This document shows, in pieces, positions 26,851 to 34,806 of a stretch of DNA of 64,000 nucleotides. Under the pieces are notes generated by a model. That model ran no database searches and was not told the DNA's origin. It worked only from the letters and a program-made list of their open reading frames with translations. Made by a program: the position numbers and the translations under genes. Numbering within the stretch: the first letter of the stretch is position 1; every line of letters begins with the position of its first letter. The DNA is from Candidatus Hydrogenedens sp. (GTDB lineage: Bacteria; Hydrogenedentota; Hydrogenedentia; Hydrogenedentales; JAEUWI01). The stretch spans positions 138,343 through 202,342 of the forward strand of contig WGMK01000010.1 of NCBI GenBank assembly GCA_016125095.1. The letters run 5' to 3'.

Positions 26851-27673
26851 AAGCGGTCATCTGCCGGAGCGGCTCGGCCTTGGGGCCGAAGGGTAGGAGT
26901 ACTTCATGGGCTTCCTGGGTCAAGGTCTCTATCTGGCGCAGCGCTTCGTCTTCGGATTGTACCGTCACGAAGGTGCTCTTGTTTTCATCTTCTATCGGTT
27001 CGCGCGCATCGAGCACGTCATCGGAAATTTGAAACGCCAGCCCCAGCTTCGAGGCGAAGGCCGTCAATGCCTGCACCGTTTCCGGAGGCGCCTGCGCCAA
27101 CAGGAGCGGCAATTGCACGGCCGCCACGAAGAGCGCGCCGGCCTTGTGCTCGTGCATTTCCTGCAGCTGCCGAATGGTCATCGGCGCGCCGCCTGCCGTC
27201 AGGTCGAGGTGCTGTCCGAATACGAGGCCGCGCGTGCCGATGGCAGTCGCCAAGACGCCGCAAAGCGCGCCGCCCTGCGGAAGCGCGGAGGCCCGGGCGA
27301 AGGCCTCGGCCAGCAATCCGTAGGACGCCAGCAGTGCCGTCTCTACGGAGTAGGCCTTGTGCAGCGGCTCCCGACCCCGCCGCTCCGTGGCGTCGTCCAT
27401 GCACGGCAAATCATCCAGAATCAGGGACGCCGTGTGTACGCATTCCAAAGCGCAGGCGGCCTGGAGCGTGGCCTCGGCGGGTGCGTCGCACAGTTCGCCG
27501 ATGCACAGCGACACAATGGGACGCAGCCGCTTGCCGGGCGAAAGCGCGGCGAAGCGCATGGCAGCGTGTATCTCCGCAGGCGGTTGTTCCGCCGCAGGGA
27601 GGAAGCGGTCGAGGGCCCGATCCACCGCGATGCGCCGGTCTTCCAGCAGGTGCGCCAGATCAACGGCCGCCAT
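26828..27673 (-). CDS. Polyprenyl (farnesyl/geranylgeranyl) diphosphate synthase
   Basis: A 281-residue all-helical trans-prenyltransferase that condenses IPP with allylic diphosphates. The first Asp-rich motif is LILDDLPCMDDATERRG with Asp87/88 and Asp93/94. The bacterial two-residue insertion DDxxxxD marks the type II FPP/GGPP synthase class. The second motif is FQISDDVLDARE (Asp218/219/222). The start at 27673 lies inside the end of the GT2 gene (14-base overlap), and the stop overlaps the next gene, so three genes form a tightly coupled operon. It could supply undecaprenyl or isoprenoid precursors for glycan synthesis. Confidence 0.92.
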   Translation of the reverse strand: MAAVDLAHLLEDRRIAVDRALDRFLPAAEQPPAEIHAAMRFAALSPGKRLRPIVSLCIGELCDAPAEATLQAACALECVHTASLILDDLPCMDDATERRGREPLHKAYSVETALLASYGLLAEAFARASALPQGGALCGVLATAIGTRGLVFGQHLDLTAGGAPMTIRQLQEMHEHKAGALFVAAVQLPLLLAQAPPETVQALTAFASKLGLAFQISDDVLDAREPIEDENKSTFVTVQSEDEALRQIETLTQEAHEVLLPFGPKAEPLRQMTAYVASRAR

Positions 27674-29015
27674 CGTGCCGCTCCCAGGTGTTGCGGGGAT
27701 CGACGGGCGCCCCATGCTGCTCAAAACGCACCCATGCGCCGGTGTCGAAACCGAAGCCGGTACGTTCTTGTTCGTATATTTGCCGGGCGACAAGCGTCGC
27801 GCCGTTGTCTGCTTGGATTTGCACCACGTCCCCGGTACGCACCTCGGCGGTCCCCCCGCCCGGCGTCGTTATGGCTACGGCCAGATCTTCCTCGGGACAG
27901 TACCAATTTGCCAGCGAAACGCTCAACTTTCCGGGCGTTGGCGGCAGGCAGGCCTCCGGCGCCATCGGACTCCACGCGGCACCGTCGCGCATCTCGGACG
28001 GGTACCAGCCGTTGCTCGGCAAGGTAAGCGGCGGGCAAAACGCCGGCGACGCGGACACGAGGTGTTGAAAGCCGCCACGAAGCTGGCCGCTGCGGACACG
28101 CGCCCTGCGGAGCCCCAGTCCCTCGGGAAGAAAGGCCAGGTTGGAGGCCCACCCGCGCATCTGTGCCAGCACGAGGTCGGGCCTCTGGGCGCGTAGCGCC
28201 GCCCCCATCACGCGCACCTCGCACCAGGCAAGCCGGGGCAACTGCCTCAGAATCAGCCCAGCAGGCCAATTCAACAGCAGGCAGCGCCAGCGGTTGCGTT
28301 CGTTCAGGTGGTGTTTGCGCGCCGAAGCCTGGCCCAGGGTGGCGCTGAACTTGTGCCGAACGCAGGCCGCCGGACTCGACACGCAGCGCCAGCCCGCGTT
28401 CCAGAAGCGGAGGCAGAGGTCCAGGTCGTCGTAATAAATGTCGTACACGGGGGAGAGGTTGCCGCAGGCACGGAGCGCCTCGGCCCGCAAGAACATAGCG
28501 CCGCCGCAGACTCCGGCAACTTCGTTCTCCGCGTGCCAGGCCGTTCCATCGGCCCGGCCCACGCCGATATCCCAGGCGGCCCCCACGGAAGACAGGCGCA
28601 GCCCTACCGAATTGAGTACTGAGGGCGTGTCGAACAAGAGCATCCGCGGCGCCAGCGCGGCGCAGTCGGGGGCACGCTCGCCGTGTTCCACCAGCAGCCG
28701 CAGGGCGTCGGGCGCGATCGCCGTGTCGTTGTTCAGCAGAAAGATGTAGTCCGCACCTTCCGCCAGCGCACGCTCGATGCCGTAGGCGTTGCCGCCACCC
28801 CAGCCCAGGTTCTGCGGGCAGGCCCAGACTTCACAGTGCGCATCGCCGCCGAAATGCGCCTCGAACCATGCTACCGAATCGTCCGTGCTTGCATTGTCGA
28901 GCAGGATCGCGTTGAAATGGACATAGTCGGAAGCCAGCAGCGACGCGAAGCAGTCCTGCAGATGCGGCCGCCCGTTCCAGTTGATGACGAGCACATAAAC
29001 CTTCGGCGCATTCAT
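27660..29015 (-). CDS. Family 2 glycosyltransferase with an extra C-terminal domain
   Basis: The 451-residue protein starts with a GT2 GT-A domain (about 1-290): VLVINWNGRPHLQDCFASL, LLDNASTDDS, the DxD-like segment FLLNNDTAIAPDALRLL, then an acceptor-binding DIYYDDLDLCLRFWNAGWR. This is the rhamnosyl/rhamnosyltransferase-like pattern of cell-surface glycan enzymes. A C-terminal domain of about 130 residues, rich in Trp and beta strands, is not usual for the family and was not recognised. It overlaps the prenyl synthase gene that follows. It is cytoplasmic or membrane-associated. Confidence 0.87.
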   Translation of the reverse strand: MNAPKVYVLVINWNGRPHLQDCFASLLASDYVHFNAILLDNASTDDSVAWFEAHFGGDAHCEVWACPQNLGWGGGNAYGIERALAEGADYIFLLNNDTAIAPDALRLLVEHGERAPDCAALAPRMLLFDTPSVLNSVGLRLSSVGAAWDIGVGRADGTAWHAENEVAGVCGGAMFLRAEALRACGNLSPVYDIYYDDLDLCLRFWNAGWRCVSSPAACVRHKFSATLGQASARKHHLNERNRWRCLLLNWPAGLILRQLPRLAWCEVRVMGAALRAQRPDLVLAQMRGWASNLAFLPEGLGLRRARVRSGQLRGGFQHLVSASPAFCPPLTLPSNGWYPSEMRDGAAWSPMAPEACLPPTPGKLSVSLANWYCPEEDLAVAITTPGGGTAEVRTGDVVQIQADNGATLVARQIYEQERTGFGFDTGAWVRFEQHGAPVDPRNTWERHDGGR

Positions 29016-29075
29016 GGCGTCCGAGTATAGCAGCGCGCCGTTCGCGGGTGACACGGCGCCGCCGGGAGTTTTTTC

Positions 29076-29234
29076 ATGAGTCTATTGCGCGCGATTCTCT
29101 GCGTTCTGCTGCCGCCCCTGGCGGTGCTGGACAAGGGCTGCGGTTCGTTTTTCATCGTCCTCGTGCTCACGTGCCTCGGCTGGGTGCCCGGCATTATCGG
29201 CGCCATGGTCATTGCTACGCGGGACGACTATTAG
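29076..29234 (+). CDS. YqaE/Pmp3-family small membrane protein
   Basis: A 52-residue protein with two membrane helices in the YqaE/Pmp3 (UPF0057) style: AILCVLLPPLAVLDKGCG, then FIVLVLTCLGWVPGIIGAM. The pattern PPLAV and the GW.PG.I.A motif are the family hallmark. ATG 29076 is preceded by GGGAG. It is divergent from the GT2 operon (60-base gap). The family is linked to membrane potential and salt or stress responses, but the molecular role is unknown. Confidence 0.85.
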   Translation: MSLLRAILCVLLPPLAVLDKGCGSFFIVLVLTCLGWVPGIIGAMVIATRDDY

Positions 29235-29271
29235 CCGGTTTTGCTGGTGGTGTTTCAGCCGTAGCCCGGCG

Positions 29272-29277
29272 TATACT
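29272..29277 (+). promoter_or_regulatory. Possible -10 element ahead of the 35-residue peptide gene
   Basis: TATACT, a good -10 match, lies about 115 bases before the small gene at 29393; the matching -35 is poor. The intervening leader is rich in self-complementary segments: ACCCGGA/TCCGGGT around 29288-29319 and CTGC/GCAG just after. Confidence 0.35.
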
Positions 29278-29392
29278 CTGCCGTAGACCCGGACGGGGAG
29301 TGGCACTGACTCCGGGTAGGCCGGACTGCAAGGGGCAGACGGCAGCGTGGGAGCCGGGTCGTAGAGGCCGAGCTACAAGGAGAGAAGAGATC

Positions 29393-29500
29393 ATGGATAT
29401 TATTGCACTGGTTCTTGAAGTATTGTCGCAGTTGACCTCGCTGGCGCAGTTGCTGGAAGTCCTGCTGGGCATCCTGCGCGCGCTGGGCCTTGCGGTCTGA
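29393..29500 (+). CDS. 35-residue amphipathic helical peptide
   Basis: A very short gene that looks real. ATG 29393 has AAGGAG about ten bases upstream, it ends at TGA 29498-29500, and a strong terminator starts 27 bases later. The peptide (MDIIALVLEVLSQLTSLAQ, then a Leu-rich half ending LGLAV) is mostly Leu/Val/Ile. Polar residues at positions 2, 9, 12-13, 16, 19, 22, 26 and 29 fall on one helix face, so it should form an amphipathic membrane-surface helix. Peptides of this shape include phenol-soluble-modulin-like and membrane-binding toxins or membrane regulators; no homology is claimed. Function unknown. Confidence 0.65.
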   Translation: MDIIALVLEVLSQLTSLAQLLEVLLGILRALGLAV

Positions 29501-29526
29501 GCAAGCCCTGAACCAATCGATTTTCA

Positions 29527-29566
29527 GGCCCGGCTGCCGCGATGGCAGCCGGGCCGCTTTCATTTT
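29527..29566 (+). terminator. Intrinsic terminator after the 35-residue peptide gene
   Basis: A perfect 12-bp stem (29527-29538 with 29544-29555) with loop GCGAT is followed by GCTTTCATTTT. It makes the small peptide gene a self-contained transcription unit. Confidence 0.88.
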
Positions 29567-29608
29567 GCCGCGCCGGTTGATTAGGGTGGCGGGGGAGGAG
29601 ATACCGCC

Positions 29609-30997
29609 ATGCACCATACATTCCGCCTCATCCTCGCCTGTGCGCTTGCCGCAGGGTTGCAAGCATCCGCTGAAGCCCCGCGCGTGGCGGGCTACCAGGG
29701 CATCTGGTTCACGCTCGGCCAGAAGGGCGAGTACGGCGACAAGTACTCCGGCGGCCTGGGCACCTACACCGCCAAGCACAAGCCCATCGCCGTATATGCG
29801 CCCGAGGCGAAAAAGACCTTCTTCACCTACGGCGGGGCGAAGGACGGCAAGCGGCACCTGCTTATCATGGCATCGTACTACGATCATGAACGCGGCGTGG
29901 TGCCGCAGCCGGTGGTCGTGCTCGACAAGCAGGGTGTGAACGACCCCCACGACAACGCGAGCATCGCCCTGGACGATACCGGACACGTGTGGATATTCGT
30001 CAGCGGGCGGGGCCGCTCCCGCCCCGGCTTCAAGTTCCGGAGCGTGGAGCCCTACAGCATCGATGCCTTTGAGCAGATCAGCGAGGAAGAGATGACCTAC
30101 CCGCAGCCGTGGTGGATTCCCGGCCGGGGCTTCATCCACATGTTCACCAAGTACACCGCCGGCCGCGAGCTGTACTTCGAGACCAGCCCGGACGGCGTGA
30201 CTTGGTCCGAGGACCACAAGTTCGCGGCGATGGGCGGGCATTACCAGAACAGCCGCGTAAAGGATGGGGTGGTCTTCACCGCCTTCAACATGCATCCGGG
30301 CGGTAGCGTCGACAAACGGACGAATCTTTATTTTCTTCAGTCACGCGACTTCGGGGAGTCGTGGCAGACGATTGACGGCGAGACGGTCGACCTGCCCCTG
30401 ACGGACCCCAACGGTCCGGGGCTCGTGCGCGACTACCGCGCCGAAGGGCGCCTCGTATACATGAAAGACATCGAGTTCGACGAGGCGGGGAACCCGGTCA
30501 TCCTCATCGTCACCAGCGGCCACCACATGCCCGGACCCGAAGCCGAGCCGCGACGTTTCGAACTGGTCCGTTGGGATGGCGCGCAGTGGGTGTACTCGGC
30601 CGCCGCGCCCGCGCATCACAACTACGACATGGGGTCACTTTATCTCGAGCGCCCCGACTTGTGGCGCATCATCGCCCCCACGGAAATCGGCCCGCAGCGC
30701 TGGGGCGCAGGCGGCGAAATGGCGCTGTGGGAAAGCATCAATCATGGCGCGGACTGGACCAAGGTGCGCGATATCACGAACGACAGTCCGCTCAATCATA
30801 CCTACGCCCGCAAGCCCTTGAACGCGCAGGACGACTTTTACGCCCTCTGGGCCGATGGCCACACCGAGACCGAGTCGCCTTCGCACCTGTACTTCACCAA
30901 CCACGACGGTACCGCCGTGTGGCAATTGCCGTATACCATGGACGCAGCGTTCGCGGTTCCGGAACGCGTGTTGTCCGCGCCGGCCTCAAAGGAGTAA
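29609..30997 (+). CDS. Secreted BNR-4-type beta-propeller protein
   Basis: A 462-residue exported protein (signal peptide at 1-22) of the BNR_4 kind. It begins GYQGIWFTLGQKGEYGDKYS and contains Asp-box-like turns (SPDGVTWSEDHKF, SRDFGESWQTIDG, INHGADWTKVRDI) typical of sialidase-like and PL24/PL25-type propellers. Conserved His residues (GGHYQNSRV, PAHHNYDMGSLY) may form an active site, so a polysaccharide lyase or hydrolase role is possible but not shown. ATG 29609 has GGAGG ten bases upstream. The following CFI-box gene uses a ribosome binding site inside this gene's last codons, so the two are co-expressed. Confidence 0.82.
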   Translation: MHHTFRLILACALAAGLQASAEAPRVAGYQGIWFTLGQKGEYGDKYSGGLGTYTAKHKPIAVYAPEAKKTFFTYGGAKDGKRHLLIMASYYDHERGVVPQPVVVLDKQGVNDPHDNASIALDDTGHVWIFVSGRGRSRPGFKFRSVEPYSIDAFEQISEEEMTYPQPWWIPGRGFIHMFTKYTAGRELYFETSPDGVTWSEDHKFAAMGGHYQNSRVKDGVVFTAFNMHPGGSVDKRTNLYFLQSRDFGESWQTIDGETVDLPLTDPNGPGLVRDYRAEGRLVYMKDIEFDEAGNPVILIVTSGHHMPGPEAEPRRFELVRWDGAQWVYSAAAPAHHNYDMGSLYLERPDLWRIIAPTEIGPQRWGAGGEMALWESINHGADWTKVRDITNDSPLNHTYARKPLNAQDDFYALWADGHTETESPSHLYFTNHDGTAVWQLPYTMDAAFAVPERVLSAPASKE

Positions 30998-31005
30998 TTC
31001 GCACC

Positions 31006-32640
31006 ATGCCGTTCAAGCGTTCGCTCGCCGCCCTGCTGGCCGTACTGCTGCCTGTTCACACCGTGTATGCCGATGCCGCGCTGCCAGCCTTGTTCTGGCA
31101 AGCTGCCGCCGCGCAAACCGAAGGCGAGGGCGACGGGGGAACGACGGAGGGCGAGGGCAGCGGTGCCGAGGGCGAGGGTGAAGTTACCCCCACTTGTGAG
31201 CTGCAGGAGTTCAGCTTGGTGCTTCCCATCTCCGGGGGGACCTGGTTCTTCACCGATACCGCATCGGGACTCGAACTGCCCCTGCTGGCCACGGCCGACT
31301 GCGAAGAGGATGTCGTGTCGGTCGCGTTCTCGGTGCGTCAGGCAGTCGGCGGCACCACGACCATCGGCTCCGACACGACGCCCCCCTACGAGCAGAACCT
31401 CAGTAGCTTGTTTTCACCGCCGTTGGACCAGACCCTGACCTTCACCGCCCGCGCCACGACGCTTTCAAACCCCGATACCGTGACGCGCGCCGACGCGACG
31501 CTCGACTTCCGCTCCATCACGGCGACGGAGGACAGCGACTTCAACGGCCTGCCCGATACGCCCTTCGTCACGCTGAACAAGGAAGACGACCGGTGGCTGT
31601 CGCGCGTGCTGCTCGAGGGCGAGGACGCCCAGGCGGTAACGTGGATGCGCACCTTCTACGGCAACAGCATCAGCGCGCTGGATACACCCCTCGATACGAT
31701 TCAACTCGCGCTCACCAGTCCAGAAACTCCCGGGCAGCAGGTCATCGCGTCTTTCCATCCGGCGCTCGTGGGCAGCAACGAAATCGCCATCTTCGTGGTG
31801 CGTTTCGCGCCCACGCTCCGGAATCTCGTCGGCGGCAGCGAGGCGCTCGAGTTCGCCCGCGAACCGGGCGGCACCTTGCGCGGAACCGGGCAATACGTGC
31901 TGGTCAGCATCCTGGTGTCCAGCAACAGCGGCGCGAGTTTCTCGGAAATCACCCAGTCGCGACTTACGGCCAACCCGGTGACGCTCACCCTCGACGGCCT
32001 TCCGCTGGACGATGCCCGCCAATACAGCCTCGCGCGGCACGCGATGCAATTGAGCAACCTGGGCGCGGGACTGGGCATCTATGCGGCGACCGGCGCATGG
32101 CGCAGCGTCTCCACCCAGTCCACCGACTACGCCGATGACGCCATCACCGCGACCATCGTGCAGCCCGGCATCTACGCGCCGTATTTCCTCATCGAGGAAG
32201 GCGAGTTCTGCCCGCTCGGCGTGTGCGCCCCGCCCGCCATCGTGGGCGAGATTCTGGCGATACTCGCGTTCTTCATCTTGAGTCTCGTGCCGGGCGGTGT
32301 GGGGGGCGGCGACTCGCCCTGTTTCATTGCGACCGCTGCCTACGGCACACCGCTGGCCGAGGAAATCGACGTGCTCCGGCAGTTCCGCGATTCCGTGCTG
32401 CTGGAATCCGGATTCGGATCGGCCCTCGTGGATACCTACTACCATTGGAGTCCACCCATCGCCGATGCGGTCGCGCGTTCGCCGTGGCTGGCCGCCGCCG
32501 TGCGCTGTGTGCTGTTCTTCGCCGTGGCTTTGGCGCGTGTCGGGATGGCGTCGCCCGGCGGGGTGGCCCTCGGACTTACAGCCGCAGCGGCACTGTGGAT
32601 GGCCGCGCGGCGGCGGAAGGGTGTCAGCCGGTCCCGGTAA
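31006..32640 (+). CDS. Secreted surface protein with EGEG linker and CFI-box C-terminus
   Basis: A 544-residue exported protein (signal peptide at 1-23). A Glu-Gly-Thr-rich linker follows (TEGEGDGGTTEGEGSGAEGE, about 38-57), then beta-rich Ig/fibronectin-like modules. Near residue 440 begins the CFI-box-CTERM module with CFIATAAYGTPLAEEIDVLR, then a hydrophobic helix and a second hydrophobic stretch ending in ARRRKG. CFI-box tails are thought to act in surface targeting, though the mechanism is unknown. AAAGGAG, overlapping the stop of the BNR gene, serves as ribosome binding site 11 bases before the ATG. Its 3' end overlaps the convergent L,D-transpeptidase gene by 17 bases. Confidence 0.82.
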   Translation: MPFKRSLAALLAVLLPVHTVYADAALPALFWQAAAAQTEGEGDGGTTEGEGSGAEGEGEVTPTCELQEFSLVLPISGGTWFFTDTASGLELPLLATADCEEDVVSVAFSVRQAVGGTTTIGSDTTPPYEQNLSSLFSPPLDQTLTFTARATTLSNPDTVTRADATLDFRSITATEDSDFNGLPDTPFVTLNKEDDRWLSRVLLEGEDAQAVTWMRTFYGNSISALDTPLDTIQLALTSPETPGQQVIASFHPALVGSNEIAIFVVRFAPTLRNLVGGSEALEFAREPGGTLRGTGQYVLVSILVSSNSGASFSEITQSRLTANPVTLTLDGLPLDDARQYSLARHAMQLSNLGAGLGIYAATGAWRSVSTQSTDYADDAITATIVQPGIYAPYFLIEEGEFCPLGVCAPPAIVGEILAILAFFILSLVPGGVGGGDSPCFIATAAYGTPLAEEIDVLRQFRDSVLLESGFGSALVDTYYHWSPPIADAVARSPWLAAAVRCVLFFAVALARVGMASPGGVALGLTAAAALWMAARRRKGVSRSR

Positions 32641-34219
32641 TCAGTACCTTGCTGCCGACCGATAGCCGCGCGAAGGCCTCGATGACGTCGTTGTTGTACA
32701 GCCGTATGCAGCCATGCGACGAGGGCGTACCAATGAGCGCCTCGCCGTTCGTGCCGTGGATGTAAATGAACCGCGCCTTGGAATCGACATTCACGCCACT
32801 GGCCGCCGTACCCTTGTTCTTGCCGGGTTCGAGTCCGTCCAGCCAGAGCACGCGCGTGAGCACCATGTCCTCGGTCACGTCGTCGCCCGGCTTCCAGATT
32901 TCCTTCGTGGCGGCGCGCGAGCGGAACACCTGCCCCCACGGCGCGCCCTCGCCGAATTTCTGCGCCACCTGATGCCAGCCCAGCGGGGTCTTCTGGCTCC
33001 CCGCCTCGCTGCCCGCCCCGGCAGCAGCCGTCGCGCAGGCTACCTGCCATACCGCCTCGCCATTTTCTATCAGGAAGAAACGCTGGCGGTCGACATCGAC
33101 CCATGCGGCCAGCGCCTCGCCGACTTCATCCTTCCAGCGGGCACTGCTGAGCACCGCGCGCTCTTCGCTGGTTAGCGCTGCGGCCGCGGCATGCTGACTG
33201 CGTACACTCACACTTACTCCTTCCGGCGCGTTCACTTCGACGGGGAGGCCCGTCGTTGCGGTGATCGCGTAGCCTACGCCCGGTACATGGTGCGCTGTTA
33301 TTGTTCCCGCAGGCAGCGGCAGCGTCAAGTGCAGTTCGGATAGCCCGCTTACAGCGGGCGGACTCACCCCCGCCCGCGACCACGCGGCACCTGCAGGATA
33401 CAAGCCCAGCACGCACTCCGGCAGTAGGCAGAGCACTGCGGGCGAGCCCTTGAGTTGTAGCAATTGCGCGTAGCCGAAATTCGCCGCGCCATTGCGGAAG
33501 GCAGCCTCGATCAGCAGCGGCCGCAGCGGAGCGGGACACGTAGCCGCCTCGCGCTGCAGATACTCGAGCACGGGGCCCCGCTGCTCTGCGGGCACGAGGC
33601 CGAAATAGAGCATCATCAGGTTCGCCGGATACGAGATCGGGCCGCCGGGCTGGGCGGCATAGAGCGTTCCTGCCAGGCAGTCCTTTCTCAGCGCGCCGAT
33701 GATCTTGCCGTAGCGTTCCCGGGCGGCCGTCTGCTGGTCGGCATCGAGGAAGCCGTCCAGCAGCACCCACGCCCCGGCATACCAGGCGCTGGCAGCGGTG
33801 GTCCCGAGGGTGAGCCCCTCGACAGGCTCGACCCCTTGCAGCAGGCCTTGCGCGTCGGCAGCACTACCCACCGACTCCAGCAGTTCGCGCGCAATCCGGG
33901 CCTCGCGCTTCACCGGGCTGCCGTTATGCAGGGCGAATTGCCAGAGATGCATCGGCAGGGTCAGCGCGCCTCCGTGGTCCGAAGCATCCTTTGCCGACGT
34001 GATCCGCTCAAGGGCGGCCTCCCAGGCCTGCGAGCCGCCGCTGTACCACCACTGCGCCCGCGCACGGTATACCCCGCCCAGATCGTCGGCCGCATCAGCG
34101 GTCCGGTTCTCCTCGGCCGATTTCCAAAGCGCGTCAAGTTCGGCGTCGTTGGTGCGGAAAGTGGCGGAAGGCGCGGCGGATAGCAGTCCGACCAGCGCCA
34201 GAACTACAGAAGCGGTCAT
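32624..34219 (-). CDS. Rhamnosidase-like domain fused to an L,D-transpeptidase
   Basis: A 531-residue exported protein (signal peptide at 1-18). Residues about 20-370 are helical and resemble the (alpha/alpha)6 barrel plus closing beta-sandwich of GH78-type enzymes (WYSGGSQAWEAALERI, VLEYLQREAATCPAPLRPLL, LHLTLPLPAGTITAHHVPG). Catalytic residues were not identified. The C-terminal 150 residues are a YkuD L,D-transpeptidase with IYIHGTNGEALIG and TPSSHGCIRL (catalytic Cys). The fusion suggests a peptidoglycan cross-linking enzyme carrying a glycan-binding or glycosidase module. ATG 34219 has AAGGAG about eight bases upstream. It is divergent from tadA. Confidence 0.78.
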   Translation of the reverse strand: MTASVVLALVGLLSAAPSATFRTNDAELDALWKSAEENRTADAADDLGGVYRARAQWWYSGGSQAWEAALERITSAKDASDHGGALTLPMHLWQFALHNGSPVKREARIARELLESVGSAADAQGLLQGVEPVEGLTLGTTAASAWYAGAWVLLDGFLDADQQTAARERYGKIIGALRKDCLAGTLYAAQPGGPISYPANLMMLYFGLVPAEQRGPVLEYLQREAATCPAPLRPLLIEAAFRNGAANFGYAQLLQLKGSPAVLCLLPECVLGLYPAGAAWSRAGVSPPAVSGLSELHLTLPLPAGTITAHHVPGVGYAITATTGLPVEVNAPEGVSVSVRSQHAAAAALTSEERAVLSSARWKDEVGEALAAWVDVDRQRFFLIENGEAVWQVACATAAAGAGSEAGSQKTPLGWHQVAQKFGEGAPWGQVFRSRAATKEIWKPGDDVTEDMVLTRVLWLDGLEPGKNKGTAASGVNVDSKARFIYIHGTNGEALIGTPSSHGCIRLYNNDVIEAFARLSVGSKVLITGTG

Positions 34220-34316
34220 GCGGGGTCTCCTTGGATGCCGGGAGTATAACGCAGGGGTGGACTCCCCTTTCACGCCCGCTTGCGCCGCGCCGCTGCGGCC
34301 CCGCATCATGCCGCGC

Positions 34317-34802
34317 ATGGAACACGATCACGAGCATTACATGCGCTTGGCCATCGCGGCTGCCCGAGAGGCCGAAGCGCTGGGTGATATCCCCATTGGC
34401 TGCGTCATCGCAATCGACGACACAGTCATCGCGACGGCCTTCAACCGGCGGGAAATCGATCAGGATCCGCTGGCACATGCGGAGATGCTGGCGATTCACG
34501 CGGCCGCCAAGGCTACGGGGTCTTGGCGGCTCGAGCGTGCACGGCTGTATGTCACCCTCGAACCCTGCCCGATGTGTGCGGGCGCAATCATCCTGTCGCG
34601 CATCGAGGAAGTGTACTTCGGCGCCTCGGACCCCAAGGCAGGCTGTTGCGGTTCGCTCATGGACCTGTTGTCCGATACCCGCTTCAATCACCAGCCGCAG
34701 GTACAGGCAGGGCTGCTCGGGGAAGAATGCGGGGCCATGCTCACGGCATTCTTCCGCAGCGTGCGCGCGCGGAAAAAAGCGGACAGGAACCCCGAGGCGT
34801 AA
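34317..34802 (+). CDS. tadA: tRNA(adenosine34) deaminase TadA
   Basis: A zinc-dependent deaminase that converts A34 to inosine in tRNA-Arg(ACG) so that it reads CGN codons. The 161 residues contain the deaminase core: His54-Ala-Glu56 in PLAHAEMLA (zinc ligand and proton shuttle), PCPMCAGA with Cys84 and Cys87, the tRNA-loop motif ASDPKAGCCGSL and the closing FFRSVRARKK. The start MEHDHEHYM at 34317 fits the family; an ATG three codons earlier is possible. The ATG of the fusion gene on the other strand is 98 bases away. Confidence 0.95.
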   Translation: MEHDHEHYMRLAIAAAREAEALGDIPIGCVIAIDDTVIATAFNRREIDQDPLAHAEMLAIHAAAKATGSWRLERARLYVTLEPCPMCAGAIILSRIEEVYFGASDPKAGCCGSLMDLLSDTRFNHQPQVQAGLLGEECGAMLTAFFRSVRARKKADRNPEA

Positions 34803-34806
34803 ACGG

